Positions 7,129 to 7,382 of a DNA stretch of 7,382 nt are shown one piece after another (position 1 is the first letter of the stretch; each line of letters opens with the position of its first letter). This DNA comes from Actinomycetota bacterium (GTDB lineage: Bacteria; Actinomycetota; Acidimicrobiia; Acidimicrobiales; JAHWKP01), in NCBI GenBank assembly GCA_019347775.1, contig JAHWKP010000087.1, forward strand, positions 1 through 7,382. The letters are read 5' to 3'. The notes beneath the pieces are model-generated. The model had not been told where the DNA came from. It did not search any database and saw only the letters and a list, made by a program, of their open reading frames with translations. A program made the position numbers and the translations under genes.

Positions 7129-7276
7129 CGCGTCGGACGCGGGACGCCGCCGCAGGCGGCCTAGCCGGCTGACGCGCCGTACGGCTAAAAGCCGTACAGA
7201 TAAAGGGTTTTCAGCGCGTAGTCGGACGGCTCTGCCGTTCGACGGAGCTCAACAAGGCTCGACCAAACGGAGTGAG
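7129..7276 (-). repeat. Three-hairpin element, copy B (inverted relative to copy A)
   Basis: On the minus strand this 148-nt stretch aligns with copy A from end to end. Hairpin 1 is 7221-7243 (GTCG, A/C mismatch, ACGGC, loop AGA). Hairpin 2 is 7179-7197 (8-bp GTACGGCT/AGCCGTAC, 3-nt loop). Hairpin 3 is 7146-7160 (6-bp GCCGCC/GGCGGC). Linkers CGCGCTGAAAACC (7206-7218), GCGTCAG (7169-7175) and CGTCCGACGCG (7129-7139) are kept. Hairpin lengths equal those of copy A, and every stem difference is matched on the other arm. Confidence 0.75.
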
Positions 7277-7325
7277 CGAAGCGAACGAGTGCGGTCGAAG
7301 CGAGCGATGCGAAGCGAGCGAAGCG
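7269..7325 (+). repeat. GAGCGAAGC-type purine-rich tract, outer flank of copy B
   Basis: Imperfect tandem words such as GAGCGAAGCGAACGAG and GCGAAGCGAGCGAAGCG. The reverse complement resembles the flank outside copy A (6803-6860), extending the inverted repeat outward. It is non-coding in appearance: the open frame gives an Arg/Ser/Glu repeat peptide only. Confidence 0.5.
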
Positions 7326-7382
7326 GGGAGGATGCTTGACCTGGTGGGTAAGAAACCATTTGACTTATGTTCGCGGGAACGT

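Larger units (their letters stand above)
6785..7382. other. Gene-free, hairpin-dense intergenic region
   Basis: No ORF here resembles a protein family; the frames that stay open run through repeats and give Arg/Ser-rich low-complexity peptides. The region holds a 6-bp hairpin next to the riboswitch (CGAGGC/GCCTCG, 6788-6803), two inverted copies of a three-hairpin element, a third partial copy, an A/T-richer stretch at about 7041-7115, and GAGCGAAGC-type tracts on the outer sides. The thi operon promoter must lie in or beyond this region, but I cannot point to convincing -35/-10 boxes. Confidence 0.7.

Noticed and set aside
6803..7325. CRISPR array
   Set aside because: There are no regularly spaced identical repeats with unique spacers; the repeats are inverted, diverged and only two to three in number.
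6657..7339. Open frames through the hairpin region, some giving similar Arg-rich peptides on opposite strands
   Set aside because: The peptide similarity follows from the inverted DNA repeats. Stem compensation, not codon pattern, explains the conservation.
7332..7382. Start of a gene running off the right edge (ATG 7332 or GTG 7344)
   Set aside because: The frame is open but only 17 codons are visible, GGAGG abuts the ATG with no spacing, and no family can be recognised.
7360..7382. TTGACT (7360-7365) as a -35 box, and GTTC-N4-GAAC (7369-7380) as an operator
   Set aside because: The matching -10 would lie outside the window. The palindrome is the reverse order of the actinobacterial SOS box (GAAC-N4-GTTC), so it is not evidence for LexA control.

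Overview
The window is GC-rich DNA from a bacterium, most likely an actinomycete-type Actinomycetota (inference). The reasons are a class III cyclase joined to a large regulatory ATPase, a DnaE2-type polymerase segment, an LppX/LprG-like lipoprotein, GTG starts and 4-nt stop/start overlaps. No 16S rRNA or other taxonomic marker is present.

Layout. (1) 1-2402, minus strand: one uninterrupted reading frame, open at the left edge. It starts as a class III nucleotide cyclase plus P-loop ATPase and then, without any stop or frame change, becomes the middle of error-prone DNA polymerase DnaE2. The join lies in or near a 10-residue segment (501-530) that fits both families. It is either a genuine gene fusion or an assembly or recombination chimera. 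(2) 2543-3370, plus strand: an LppX/LprG-like lipoprotein, divergent from gene 1. (3) 6784 down to 3374, minus strand: a thiamine salvage operon, with TPP riboswitch, thiamine pyrophosphokinase, thiamine-binding lipoprotein ThiB, then two-fold permease ThiP. The genes are coupled by ATGA and GTGA overlaps. ThiP carries a one-base frameshift in a run of four C, and no ThiQ ATPase gene follows it. The operon and the lipoprotein gene converge, with both stop codons inside one small hairpin. (4) 6785-7382: about 600 nt with no convincing gene, filled with short perfect hairpins. Two diverged copies of a roughly 150-nt three-hairpin element face each other around a central spacer that includes an A/T-richer stretch. 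Between the copies, 7 of 23 stem base pairs differ and all 7 are compensated.

How it works together: the riboswitch should shut off the operon when thiamine pyrophosphate is plentiful, because its 3' end contains the Shine-Dalgarno sequence of the kinase gene. When TPP is scarce, ThiB and ThiP would import thiamine using an ATPase encoded elsewhere, and the kinase would convert it to TPP.

The two items most worth checking are the covarying inverted-repeat element next to the riboswitch, and the in-frame cyclase/DnaE2 join.
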